64,000 nucleotides of DNA from Fibrobacter sp. UWEL (lineage in GTDB: Bacteria > Fibrobacterota > Fibrobacteria > Fibrobacterales > Fibrobacteraceae): the NCBI RefSeq assembly GCF_900142535.1, contig NZ_FRBE01000004.1:1-64000 (forward strand), written 5' to 3'. Positions 26,634 through 34,846 of this stretch are shown in pieces (within the stretch, counting starts at the first letter, position 1; each line of letters opens with the position of its first letter). A model generated the notes under the pieces. The model searched no databases. It had not been told where the DNA came from and saw only the letters and a program-made list of their open reading frames with translations. The translations under genes and the position numbers were made by a program.

Positions 26634-26663
26634 AAAAAAATCCGTGGCCTTGATGACCACGGA
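26634..26663 (-). terminator. terminator of mscL
   Basis: TCCGTGG (26641-26647) pairs with CCACGGA (26657-26663). On the minus strand it is followed by seven T (26634-26640). It lies 32 bp past the mscL stop. The remaining region back to recF (26447-26633) shows no gene. Confidence 0.85.
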
Positions 26664-26695
26664 CTCTTTAAACTTTGCTCAGTTTAATCCGGAGA

Positions 26696-27142
26696 TTACT
26701 TTTTGAGAAGGTCGCGGATTTCGGTGAGGAGCTTTTCTTCTGCGGACGGTTCAGGAGGAGCCGGCGGTGCAGGAGGTTCAGCAGGCTTTTCTTCAGCCTT
26801 CTTCATGTTCTGGAGAGCGCCCAGGAACTTCTTCATGACGATGAAGACCACAATGGCCACGATGAGGAAGTCAACGATGCCGCCGATGAAGTTACCATAC
26901 GGAACGGTCACGCCACCGATTTCAGTGGTGAGTGCCTTGAGGCCTTCGCCAGCATCCTTGCCACCGGCCATAGCGATAACGCCAGTAACGCACGGCATCA
27001 CGATGTCGTTCACGAAAGAGGTTACGATCTTACCGAATGCACCACCGATGATAACACCGATAGCCATGTCGACGATATTGCCCTTAAATGCGAAGGCCTT
27101 GAATTCTTCGAGAAGGGAAGTTGCTTTACCTTTGATACCCAT
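26696..27142 (-). CDS. mscL: large-conductance mechanosensitive channel
   Basis: MscL opens under membrane tension to release solutes during osmotic downshock. The 148-aa protein has the family N-terminus (LLEEFKAFAFKGNIVDMAIGVIIGGAFGKIVTSFV), two membrane helices and a C-terminal helix (SAEEKLLTEIRDLLKK). A proline/alanine-rich linker (EEKPAEPPAPPAPPEPS) precedes that helix. AGGAG lies 7 nt before ATG 27142, which rejects an upstream in-frame start. Confidence 0.96.
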   Translation of the reverse strand: MGIKGKATSLLEEFKAFAFKGNIVDMAIGVIIGGAFGKIVTSFVNDIVMPCVTGVIAMAGGKDAGEGLKALTTEIGGVTVPYGNFIGGIVDFLIVAIVVFIVMKKFLGALQNMKKAEEKPAEPPAPPAPPEPSAEEKLLTEIRDLLKK

Positions 27143-27224
27143 GTGGGGCTCCTTATGTTGAGATTGGCTTAAAAATAGTTTAAACCTTGGGGTTTGCAAG
27201 TGGGATTTCTAAATTGTGTGCGCT

Positions 27225-28094
27225 ATGTCATGGTTAATTCTTGCCCTTGCTTCCGCCTTCTTTCTAGGCTGTTATGATTTGGCGAAGAAAAAGTCTGTGC
27301 AGGGGAATGCGGTTCGCCCCGTTTTGTTCCTCTGCAGTGCTTTTTACGCCCTTTTGATGCTCCCCGTATTGTTGACGGGCCATTGCGAAAGTCTGCCTCT
27401 CCAGAGTCACATTTACCTGATTGGTAAGGCTGCCATCGTGGGCGGTAGCTGGATTTTGACTTACAATGCCCTGGCTCACTTGCCCTTGTCCATTGCGACG
27501 ACTATCCGCGCTTTGGCGCCTGTGTTCACCATCTTTATTGCGGTGACCTTCATGGGGGAACGTCCCTTTGCCTTGCAGTGGGCCGGCGTTGCCGTGTGTA
27601 TTTGCAGCTACATCTGCCTAAGTATGGCGGGCCGCAAGGAAATGGGTCACTTTTTCAGCAATGGCTGGGTGATTTGCATGGTGCTGGGGACCATTCTTGC
27701 CTCCTGTAGTGGGGTGTATGACAAGTTTATTTTGCAGCGTATGAATTTTGAACCCCTGACGGTTCAGGTCTGGTTTGCCATTTACATGACTTTGTGGCAG
27801 TTTGCTGTCTGTGCCATTACCTGGTTCCCTAAACGGAAAACTACCACTCCGTTCCAGTTCCGCTGGAGTTTTGTGCTGGTCGCGGTTTTGTTGCTGGTTG
27901 CGGACCGCTGCTATTTCCTGTCCGTCAGCGACAAGGATGCTCTCATTTCACTGGTAACGGTGTTCCGACGTTCTAGCGTGCTGATCAGCTTTGTTGCAGG
28001 ATTGCTATTCTTTAAGGAACGTAAGAGCCCGCTGAAGTGGGTTGCACTCTTTGGCATTATTACAGGCCTTTGCATGATTGCCTTAGGCAAATAA
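27225..28094 (+). CDS. EamA/DMT-family transporter
   Basis: This 289-aa protein has about ten membrane helices in two EamA repeats (MSWLILALASAFFLGCYDLAKK at the start; FFSNGWVICMVLGTILASCSG beginning the second). Family members export metabolites, and the substrate cannot be told from sequence. ATG 27225 is chosen over a GTG at 27216. TAAATT ends 9 nt before it, a possible -10 box. coaE follows 22 nt downstream. Confidence 0.85.
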   Translation: MSWLILALASAFFLGCYDLAKKKSVQGNAVRPVLFLCSAFYALLMLPVLLTGHCESLPLQSHIYLIGKAAIVGGSWILTYNALAHLPLSIATTIRALAPVFTIFIAVTFMGERPFALQWAGVAVCICSYICLSMAGRKEMGHFFSNGWVICMVLGTILASCSGVYDKFILQRMNFEPLTVQVWFAIYMTLWQFAVCAITWFPKRKTTTPFQFRWSFVLVAVLLLVADRCYFLSVSDKDALISLVTVFRRSSVLISFVAGLLFFKERKSPLKWVALFGIITGLCMIALGK

Positions 28095-28116
28095 GGGCGA
28101 AGGCTCCGGAGTTTGA

Positions 28117-28665
28117 ATGATTGGAATTACGGGACAGATTGGTGCTGGAAAGTCCTATGTGGGACACCTCCTGCGAAAGCGGGGGATTCGCGTCATTGAC
28201 GCGGATCTGGCGGTCCACCAGCTGTATCGTGACAATCAGGAATTGCGAGAAGCGGTGGCTCGAGAGTTTGGGCCTGATTCCTTGACGGCGTCCGGAGTGA
28301 ACCGTAAATTTTTTGCGGATCTGATCTTTAGGGATGCAAGCGCCAGAGTGAAACTGGAAAATCTGGTTTATCCAGTCCTGACGGAGTACGTCCTGACAGA
28401 AGCGCCTGACTTTGTGGAAGCCGCCCTATTTGAAAATGTCCCGAGGATGGTGGAACGTCTGGACGAAATCTGGGTGGTGACTGCCCCCGCGGAAATCCGC
28501 CTGCAGCGTCTCATGGAAAACCGCAACTTCTCTCAGGAAGACGCACTTCGCCGCATGTCCCTTCAAAAAGAAAAGGACGCCGAGAATTTCTGGCGTCAAC
28601 TTTTCCCGGGAAAGACCCTCAGGTTTATTTCTAATGCAGGTGATGTTCCTCCGGAACTTCCCTAG
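28117..28665 (+). CDS. coaE: dephospho-CoA kinase
   Basis: CoaE phosphorylates dephospho-CoA in the last step of coenzyme A synthesis. The 182-aa protein has the P-loop GITGQIGAGKS (3-13), the CoA-domain IDADLAVHQLY and VVTAPAEIRLQRLMENR in the lid region. It is slightly shorter than most (about 200 aa). GGAG lies before the ATG. Its stop overlaps the stop of the convergent cellulase gene within CTAG. The window also carries panD, for the same pathway. Confidence 0.93.
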   Translation: MIGITGQIGAGKSYVGHLLRKRGIRVIDADLAVHQLYRDNQELREAVAREFGPDSLTASGVNRKFFADLIFRDASARVKLENLVYPVLTEYVLTEAPDFVEAALFENVPRMVERLDEIWVVTAPAEIRLQRLMENRNFSQEDALRRMSLQKEKDAENFWRQLFPGKTLRFISNAGDVPPELP

Positions 28666-30551
28666 TGAATTTGCTTGCCGTTTACGTTCAAGTAGCTCTT
28701 CACGCCGTTCTTGGTAAATTCTAGCTGAACCTTATTGCCACGTACAATCAAGCGCTTGTTGTCTGCAGGAGCGACACGCAGTGCGCGCTTTGCCACAATG
28801 GGAGTAAGTTCGTAGTTTACCACAGGTTTTTCCGTAATGTCGTAAGAAGTGCTGGTGGCCGCAATTGCCTGGATGCTATTGATGGCGTAGGCAAAGGGGG
28901 CATTCCAGTTGATAGCTACTTCATTAGTTGCATAGCTGCAGGAGTTGTCGTAGTAGGAACGTGCCACAGCATCGGGATTGTTGTAGGCTTTTGCACAGTC
29001 GGTAGCACTTGCGTTAGCACCGCCTGCTACCATGCCGGGAACCGGAGCCTCAATGCTGTCGGACTGGCTGGGACGATGATGGGGATTCATGGTGGGGTTC
29101 ACGCCATAGCCTGTGAGATAGGACTTGTCAATGGGATTGCGACCCAGAATGTAGTCCACAATGCTGTTTGCTGCGTTCAGGTACTTTTCTTCCTTGGTGA
29201 GAATGTAGGCGTGGAGAAGGATCACAGCCTTGTTGGAAGCAACGCCGTTGGAACCCCAGTAGAAATCGCCCTTGTCCAATGCAACACCGTAGCCGTTGTT
29301 TTCCAGGGTGGCGATGAACTTGTTGGCGCTGTTGATAACGAGAGTCTTTGCGGAATCCACTTGGTTTGCGTCGAAAATATCCGGATTGGTTGCGATGTTG
29401 TATACGCCCAGCATGTAGCTGTCCTGCCAACTGGGAATACGGACATTTGCGGTACGGATGGTGGTTTTCTTTAGCAGGGCTTCAAATTTCGGGTCCTTGC
29501 TTACGCGGTAGATTTCGGTCTGTGCCCAGAAGCGGGTGGTTGCTGGCCTGGAGCCTGTGTAGGAGCCGGTGCTTACATCGGAGGGCTGTTCGTAAACTTC
29601 GCCAGAATGGTCGTCTGCCCACATATAGGCTCGCTGGGCGGCGTCGATGCACTTCTGGGAGAATTCCGGATCGTAGGGCTGGTAGATCTCGGAGGCCAGA
29701 GCCATCACTGCGGCGAAGTTCAGGGTGGCTTCTTCTGCCTTGCCGATGACGTAGCGCTGAGTGGAGGATGCCTTCAGTGGGGTAACGGTGCCCACGAACT
29801 TCAGGGTGGTGAGCTTGTGGAAAACGCCACCGTCAGAATCCTGCATGGTCAGCATCCAGTCCAGATTCCACTTGATTTCGTCAAGAAGGTCGGGAATTTC
29901 GTTTTTGCTTTCGGGAATGTTTAGGGAAGTCTTCTTGAAGTATTCCTTGTTGTGCTGGTATAGCTGGAGAAGTGTATAGGTGGTAATGCCGGAGTTTACG
30001 ATGTACTTGCCGTAGTCACCTGCGTCGTACCAGCCCTTGGGACTTGCAATCTTGGGTTCTACCATACGGTCGTGACCGGTGGATTTGTGGTATGCCACAG
30101 CCGTATCCGGGTGTCCCGCTTCGCGAGCCCACTGGCCTGCAAATTCTTCGGTCAGTTCCATGGAGGCTCGCTGGTAATAGAAGAACTTCAGGGATGCCTT
30201 TGCGGCTCCTTCCAGAGCGTCATCTGCAATATGGATAGGATGGCCAATCTTTTCGTCACCGACGTAAGCCTGGTAAGTGCCGGCGGTTTTCAGTTCAGAA
30301 AAATCAACCAGAGAGGCTGCGGTGTCACCTGCGGGAATCCAGGTTTCTGCCTTGGGTGCAGTAACCGTAAGAGCCACCGTGCCGGATTCATCCTTAAACA
30401 AAATGTCCTTGCCTTCCACGTCAACAACAGCCATCTGCTTTTGACCGTTGGTGAGGAAGCCGACTTGATTCTGGTAAGCGGTTGCCGCATACAGGGAAGT
30501 TGCGAAACCGGAGGCAATCATGGCGCCAGCGATGAACGTTGTGATTTTCAT
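28662..30551 (-). CDS. secreted glycoside hydrolase family 9 endoglucanase
   Basis: This 629-aa protein has a signal peptide (residues 1-22), an N-terminal Ig-like CelD_N domain (about 25-105), a GH9 catalytic (alpha/alpha)6 barrel (about 115-565) and a short basic C-terminal domain (RLIVRGNKVQLEFTKNG). Catalytic features are GWYDAGDYGKYIVNSG with the base aspartates, NPHHRPSQSDS, and NEVAINWNAPFAYA with the proton-donor glutamate. GH9 enzymes cut beta-1,4-glucan, consistent with a fibre-degrading bacterium. The Ig-like domain normally supports the catalytic module. Confidence 0.93.
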   Translation of the reverse strand: MKITTFIAGAMIASGFATSLYAATAYQNQVGFLTNGQKQMAVVDVEGKDILFKDESGTVALTVTAPKAETWIPAGDTAASLVDFSELKTAGTYQAYVGDEKIGHPIHIADDALEGAAKASLKFFYYQRASMELTEEFAGQWAREAGHPDTAVAYHKSTGHDRMVEPKIASPKGWYDAGDYGKYIVNSGITTYTLLQLYQHNKEYFKKTSLNIPESKNEIPDLLDEIKWNLDWMLTMQDSDGGVFHKLTTLKFVGTVTPLKASSTQRYVIGKAEEATLNFAAVMALASEIYQPYDPEFSQKCIDAAQRAYMWADDHSGEVYEQPSDVSTGSYTGSRPATTRFWAQTEIYRVSKDPKFEALLKKTTIRTANVRIPSWQDSYMLGVYNIATNPDIFDANQVDSAKTLVINSANKFIATLENNGYGVALDKGDFYWGSNGVASNKAVILLHAYILTKEEKYLNAANSIVDYILGRNPIDKSYLTGYGVNPTMNPHHRPSQSDSIEAPVPGMVAGGANASATDCAKAYNNPDAVARSYYDNSCSYATNEVAINWNAPFAYAINSIQAIAATSTSYDITEKPVVNYELTPIVAKRALRVAPADNKRLIVRGNKVQLEFTKNGVKSYLNVNGKQIH

Positions 30552-30619
30552 AAACCCATCCTTGTGATTTTGTTTTTATCAAAATTATTTTTCGGCAGTT
30601 GAAATAGGATAGGGTCGGT

Positions 30620-30657
30620 GTGTACAAAATGTTTTCCGCAGGAACCATTTTGTATAC
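30620..30657. promoter_or_regulatory. inverted repeat between the cellulase and the nhaC operon
   Basis: GTGTACAAAATG (30620-30631) and CATTTTGTATAC (30646-30657) form 12-bp arms with one mismatch, and the inner flanks TTTTCC and GGAACC continue the symmetry. It lies in the 173-bp gap between divergent genes and could be an operator or a hairpin. Confidence 0.5.
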
Positions 30658-30724
30658 GTCTGTGTCCGAAGTTTTTTATTAGATTATTGATGAGGAATTT
30701 TTTTTCGGTTTTCAGGAGGTTGAA

Positions 30725-30895
30725 ATGACTGAAAAGAAGATGAACAATGTGAGAGCGGTGATGGCTCTCAACGACTTGAAAGTGTACGCAAGTTCTCATT
30801 CCCTGGATGCCTTGGATTATGCCATTGCCGTTCTTGAAAAGCTGGAAGAAGAAGGCATCAAGCAGCCTCTAGTCAGCTTGGAAAAGGAGAAGTAG
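30725..30895 (+). CDS. small hypothetical protein upstream of nhaC (56 aa)
   Basis: This 56-aa soluble, helix-prone protein starts MTEKKMNNVRAVMALNDLKV and has SSHSLDALDYAIAVLEKLEEEG. AGGAGG lies 5 nt before the ATG. The gene ends 3 nt before the nhaC start, whose ribosome binding site (AAGGAG) is inside this gene's last codons, so translation is coupled. The family is unknown. Confidence 0.75.
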   Translation: MTEKKMNNVRAVMALNDLKVYASSHSLDALDYAIAVLEKLEEEGIKQPLVSLEKEK

Positions 30896-30898
30896 TTC

Positions 30899-32407
30899 AT
30901 GGACCAGTGGATTTTTGCGACGGGAACTTTCTGGGCTTTGGTGCCTCCCATTGTAGCGATTGCCCTTGCCCTCATTACCAAGGAAGTTTATTCCTCCCTC
31001 TTTGCGGGTGTGGTCATTGGGGCCTTCTTTATTTGCCACGGTAGCTTTGGCAGTTTCCTGGATGCCATTTTCAAGGATGGCGTCATCGCCAAGGTTTCTG
31101 ACCCGTGGAATGTAGGCATTCTAGTGTTTCTTGTAATCCTCGGGACTATGGTTGCTCTCATGAATCGCGTGGGCGGTTCCGCGGCTTTTGGCGAGTGGGC
31201 CAAGAAGCGTATCAAGACAAAGACGGGCGCCCAGATTGCGACCATCTGCTTGGGCATCATGATTTTTATCGATGACTACTTTAACTGCCTTACGGTGGGT
31301 AGCGTCATGCGCCCCATTACGGACAAGTATAAGGTGAGTCATGAAAAGCTGGCTTACCTGATTGACTCTACTGCAGCGCCTGTTTGCATTATTGCTCCCA
31401 TCAGTTCCTGGGCCGCAGCGGTTTCCGGATTTGTGGAAGGGGAGGATGGCCTTGGACTTTTTGTGAAGGCCATACCCTTCAATTTCTACGCCCTGTTTAC
31501 CTTGCTGGCTATTTTCCTGGTGGTGTTCTGGAAGATTGATTTTGGCCCCATGAAAAATTATGAAACTGCTGAGGAAATCATCCAGGCAAAGATGGACGAA
31601 GCCCATATTCCCGAAGGTCGCGGTAAGGTCATCGACCTGGTTCTGCCCATTATCCTCTTGATCGTGTTCTGCACCATTGGCATGATTTATACTGGTGGTT
31701 TCTTTGCCAGCGGTGCTGACGCCAAGGGCTTTGTAGACGCATTTGCAAATAGCAATGCTTCCGTAGGTCTTGTGATTGGATCTTTCGCCGCATTATTATT
31801 GACGCTTGTACTTTATGTGTCCCGCGGGGTCCTTCGTTTTGGCAAGTGCATGGAATGTCTTCCTGCAGGTTTCAAGGCCATGGTGCCCGCTATCCTCATT
31901 CTTTCCCTGGCCTGGACTCTGAAGGGCGTTACCGATACCCTCGGGGCAAAAGAATTCGTGGCTGGTGTTGTTAGCGGGGGCGCCGCAAGCTTCATGAACT
32001 TCATGCCGGCTATTATCTTCGTGATTGCCGCCTTCCTGGCTTTTGCAACGGGAACTTCCTGGGGAACCTTCGGGATTCTTATCCCCATTGTGGTGGCTGC
32101 TTTTAGCGGTGTGGATTACAACCTCATGATTATTTCCATCTCTGCCTGTATGGCAGGTGCCGTTTGCGGTGACCACTGCTCTCCCATTTCGGACACTACC
32201 ATTATGGCGAGCGCTGGCGCACAATGTGAACATGTGAACCATGTCAATACCCAGCTGCCTTACGTACTTTATGTCGCAAGCATTTCCTTCGTGACGTATA
32301 TTATCGCAGGCTTTAGCCGTAGTGCGGTTCTCTCCCTGCTGGTAGGTGCCGCACTGACCGCAGGTGGTCTTTTCTTCCTCAAGAAGAAGATGGCCAAGAA
32401 GGCTTAA
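30899..32407 (+). CDS. NhaC-family Na+/H+ antiporter
   Basis: This 502-aa polytopic protein of the NhaC/ArsB-like superfamily has about 12 membrane helices. Landmarks include VPPIVAIALALITKEVY, CLGIMIFIDDYFNCLTVGSVM with membrane acidic residues, APISSWAAAVSG, FATGTSWGTFGI and CGDHCSPISDTTIM. Members exchange sodium (sometimes with malate or lactate) for protons. It is coupled to the 56-aa gene just upstream. Confidence 0.9.
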   Translation: MDQWIFATGTFWALVPPIVAIALALITKEVYSSLFAGVVIGAFFICHGSFGSFLDAIFKDGVIAKVSDPWNVGILVFLVILGTMVALMNRVGGSAAFGEWAKKRIKTKTGAQIATICLGIMIFIDDYFNCLTVGSVMRPITDKYKVSHEKLAYLIDSTAAPVCIIAPISSWAAAVSGFVEGEDGLGLFVKAIPFNFYALFTLLAIFLVVFWKIDFGPMKNYETAEEIIQAKMDEAHIPEGRGKVIDLVLPIILLIVFCTIGMIYTGGFFASGADAKGFVDAFANSNASVGLVIGSFAALLLTLVLYVSRGVLRFGKCMECLPAGFKAMVPAILILSLAWTLKGVTDTLGAKEFVAGVVSGGAASFMNFMPAIIFVIAAFLAFATGTSWGTFGILIPIVVAAFSGVDYNLMIISISACMAGAVCGDHCSPISDTTIMASAGAQCEHVNHVNTQLPYVLYVASISFVTYIIAGFSRSAVLSLLVGAALTAGGLFFLKKKMAKKA

Positions 32408-32427
32408 CTTGCCTGGCTTAAGGCGGG

Positions 32428-33342
32428 TTATTTCTTTCCCAGCTTAATCTGGGAGAGGATTACCGCAATGAACATCAGGACGCAGCCCACGCCTTCCTGG
32501 AAACTCAGGCGCTCGTTTAATACGGCCCAACCGCCCAGGACAGCAAATACAGATTCAAGGCTCATGAGTAGGGATGCTACCGTGGGCCTTATCTTATTTT
32601 GGGCCACAATCTGCAGGGTGAATGCCACCCCGCTGGAAAGTACTGCGGCGTACAGCAGAGGAATCCATGCGTTCCAGTGAGTGTAGATTTCAACGGCGTT
32701 CATTAGCCCCGCAGTAGATAACTTCAAGTCCACAAAGAGCATGGGGATGGAACTGACCACGCAGGCTACCAGGCACTGGATGGCCGAAAGTCGGACGTTG
32801 TCCACCTCCTGGCAGAAACGATCTGTGATCAAAATCTGGATGGCGAAACTCAGGGCGCACAACAACAGCACTCCATCGGCCGCTTGAATGGAAAATCCAT
32901 CCTTGATGCAAAGCAGGTACAGGCCCGCCAGTGTCAAGAGAACGCAGAACCAGATTTTTCCCGTAATCTTTTTCCCTAGGAAAACGCTGAGGACCGGCAC
33001 TAGAATAATGTAACAGGTGGTGAGGAATCCGGATTTTCCGGCGGAGCACCCCAGAAAAAGTCCTAATTGCTGGAAATTGGTTCCAAAACCCAGAGCTAGG
33101 CCGCAAAAAATACCTGCTTTCCAGAGATTCTTCGTTTGGAGGACGTTTTGGGGCTTTTTCGGGCTTTTTCCTGCAAAATCGAGGATTTTCGCCAGTCCGA
33201 ACAGCAAAAATGTGGCTAAAAAGTTCCTGACAAAGGTGAAAACGAAGGGCCCCGCGCTATTGCCTTCGGCTTGTGCCACGAAGGTGGTTCCCCAGATAAA
33301 GGCTGCCAAAACCAATAAAAGGCTGTATCCGATGTTTGCCAT
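32428..33342 (-). CDS. EamA/DMT-family transporter
   Basis: This 304-aa protein has ten predicted helices in two EamA repeats, opening MANIGYSLLLVLAAFIWGTTFVAQ. The second repeat starts near ADGVLLLCALSFAIQI, and LMSLESVFAVLGGWAVLNERLS matches the family signature late in the protein. The frame is open further upstream, but TATATA at 33352-33357 lies 9 nt before the ATG at 33342, so the shorter start is likely. The substrate is unknown. Confidence 0.83.
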   Translation of the reverse strand: MANIGYSLLLVLAAFIWGTTFVAQAEGNSAGPFVFTFVRNFLATFLLFGLAKILDFAGKSPKKPQNVLQTKNLWKAGIFCGLALGFGTNFQQLGLFLGCSAGKSGFLTTCYIILVPVLSVFLGKKITGKIWFCVLLTLAGLYLLCIKDGFSIQAADGVLLLCALSFAIQILITDRFCQEVDNVRLSAIQCLVACVVSSIPMLFVDLKLSTAGLMNAVEIYTHWNAWIPLLYAAVLSSGVAFTLQIVAQNKIRPTVASLLMSLESVFAVLGGWAVLNERLSFQEGVGCVLMFIAVILSQIKLGKK

Positions 33343-33508
33343 AACGGCCCGTATATATAGAAAAATCAGGAAAAACATGACCAATATCACATTCTCAACA
33401 CTTCTCAACGCAAAGATGCGTTTTACTTCTTACAATGGTACTCTGGCGGTGTAAGCAAGGTATTTTAATGAAAAATGGTTGAAACCCTCAATGAGGAAGG
33501 AAGCTAAA

Positions 33509-33592
33509 ATGAAATCTCACGAAGTATTCATTGTAAAGCAGATCGTTGCATTCCTGGCTGTTGCCGTGGTTCTCGGTTTCCTTTACGGCTAG
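33509..33592 (+). CDS. small single-pass membrane peptide (27 aa) before trpS
   Basis: This 27-aa ORF begins MKSHEVFIVKQIVAFLAVAVV and has one hydrophobic helix (about residues 12-26). AGGAAGG lies 8 nt upstream; an in-frame ATG at 33491 would make 33 aa. The ORF is followed by a strong terminator at 33627-33660 and lies directly before trpS. It contains no Trp codon, so it is not an obvious Trp leader peptide. Confidence 0.45.
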   Translation: MKSHEVFIVKQIVAFLAVAVVLGFLYG

Positions 33593-33626
33593 TAATCATC
33601 CATAAACTTCATTACGAGAGAGAAAG

Positions 33627-33660
33627 GTCGGCGCGGCTCTATGCCGTGTCGGCTTTTTTT
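33627..33660 (+). terminator. hairpin terminator 15 nt before trpS
   Basis: Eleven base pairs (33627-33637 with 33643-33653, including three G-U) with loop TCTAT are followed by seven T. It ends the small-peptide transcript. With only 15 nt left before the trpS ATG it could also attenuate trpS. Confidence 0.85.
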
Positions 33661-33675
33661 ATTAAATTTGGCACC

Positions 33676-34671
33676 ATGAAAAAGATTTCTCTTACCGGTA
33701 TCAAGCCGACGGGCACCCCCCACCTCGGCAACTATGTGGGCGCAATCCGCCCGGCTCTCGAACTTGCAAAGACCTACGATGCAGTTTACTTCATTGCTGA
33801 CTATCATGCATTGACCACCGTGCAGAACGGCGCCGAAATGCGTTCCAACATCTATAAGGTGGCTGCAACTTGGCTGGCTCTGGGCCTGAACCCGGAAGAA
33901 ACCCTGTTCTACAAGCAGAGCGACATTCCCGAAATCTTTGAATTGAGCTGGGCTCTCAGCTGCTTTACCCCCAAGGGCTTCATGAACCGCGCCCACGCCT
34001 ACAAGGACAAGGTTGCAAAGAACGAAGCCGCCGGCGAAGACGTTGACGCCAACGTGAACATGGGTCTTTACTGCTATCCCTGCTTGATGGATGCCGACAT
34101 TTTGATGTTCAACGCAGACATCGTCCCCGTGGGTAAGGACCAGAAGCAGCATGTGGAATTTGCCCGCGATATCGCCATCAAGTTCAACAAGCATTTTGGC
34201 CAGGACGTGTTCACCGTTCCTGAACCGGTTTTCCAGGAATCCACCGGCGTGATCCCGGGCTTGGATGGCCGCAAGATGAGTAAGTCTTACGACAACTACA
34301 TTGACATCTTCCTGGATTCCAAGGCTCTCAAGAAGCGCCTGGGCAAGATCGTGACCAACTCCCAGGGCATCGAAGAACCCAAGGATCCGGATACATGCAA
34401 CGTGTTCAAGCTGTACAAGCTTTTCGCAACTCCCGAACAGTGCGACGCACTGGCTGCCCGCTACCGTGCAGGTGGCCTGGGTTGGGGCCACGCCAAGCAG
34501 GAACTGCAGAACGTTCTTGAAGAACACCTGGGCGCCGCCCGCGACAAGTACTTCGACCTTCTGGCCCACACCGAAGAAATCGACAAGATTCTCGCCTACG
34601 GTAAGGAAAAGGCCAGAGTCAAGTCCAAGGCCATGATGGAAAAGGTCCGCGAACTGTTGGGTACTTATTAA
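33676..34671 (+). CDS. trpS: tryptophanyl-tRNA synthetase
   Basis: TrpS charges tRNA-Trp. This 331-aa class Ic synthetase has the HIGH-like motif in PTGTPHLGNY (11-20) and KMSKS at 200-204 (GLDGRKMSKSYDN). ATG 33676 gives the family-typical start MKKISLTGIKPTG; the frame is open further upstream. There is no ribosome binding site and only 15 nt to the upstream terminator, so the mRNA has either a very short leader or arises by read-through. Confidence 0.96.
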   Translation: MKKISLTGIKPTGTPHLGNYVGAIRPALELAKTYDAVYFIADYHALTTVQNGAEMRSNIYKVAATWLALGLNPEETLFYKQSDIPEIFELSWALSCFTPKGFMNRAHAYKDKVAKNEAAGEDVDANVNMGLYCYPCLMDADILMFNADIVPVGKDQKQHVEFARDIAIKFNKHFGQDVFTVPEPVFQESTGVIPGLDGRKMSKSYDNYIDIFLDSKALKKRLGKIVTNSQGIEEPKDPDTCNVFKLYKLFATPEQCDALAARYRAGGLGWGHAKQELQNVLEEHLGAARDKYFDLLAHTEEIDKILAYGKEKARVKSKAMMEKVRELLGTY

Positions 34672-34786
34672 TACCGTTCGTTCAGTACGTTGAGAGAAGA
34701 ACCTCCTGTTCTTCACTCACTCTCGCCTCCGCTGTCGATTAATATCGGCGGCTTCGGCTCACGGTGAATGTTTTAATGTACTTTTC

Positions 34787-34815
34787 AGAAGCCCCCGGCA
34801 CACCGCCGAGGGCTT
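34787..34815 (+). terminator. terminator after trpS
   Basis: AGCCCCCGGC pairs with GCCGAGGGCT (one mismatch, loop ACACC), followed by TTTTGTG. It closes the trpS unit. The 115 bp between the trpS stop and this hairpin show no gene. Confidence 0.7.
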
Positions 34816-34846
34816 TTGTGTATATTGATGAAAATGATGGTTGAAT

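Noticed and set aside
33376-33454. A 25-aa frame (MTNITFSTLL) after the DMT transporter promoter
   Set aside because: No ribosome binding site or terminator of its own, and no features beyond chance.
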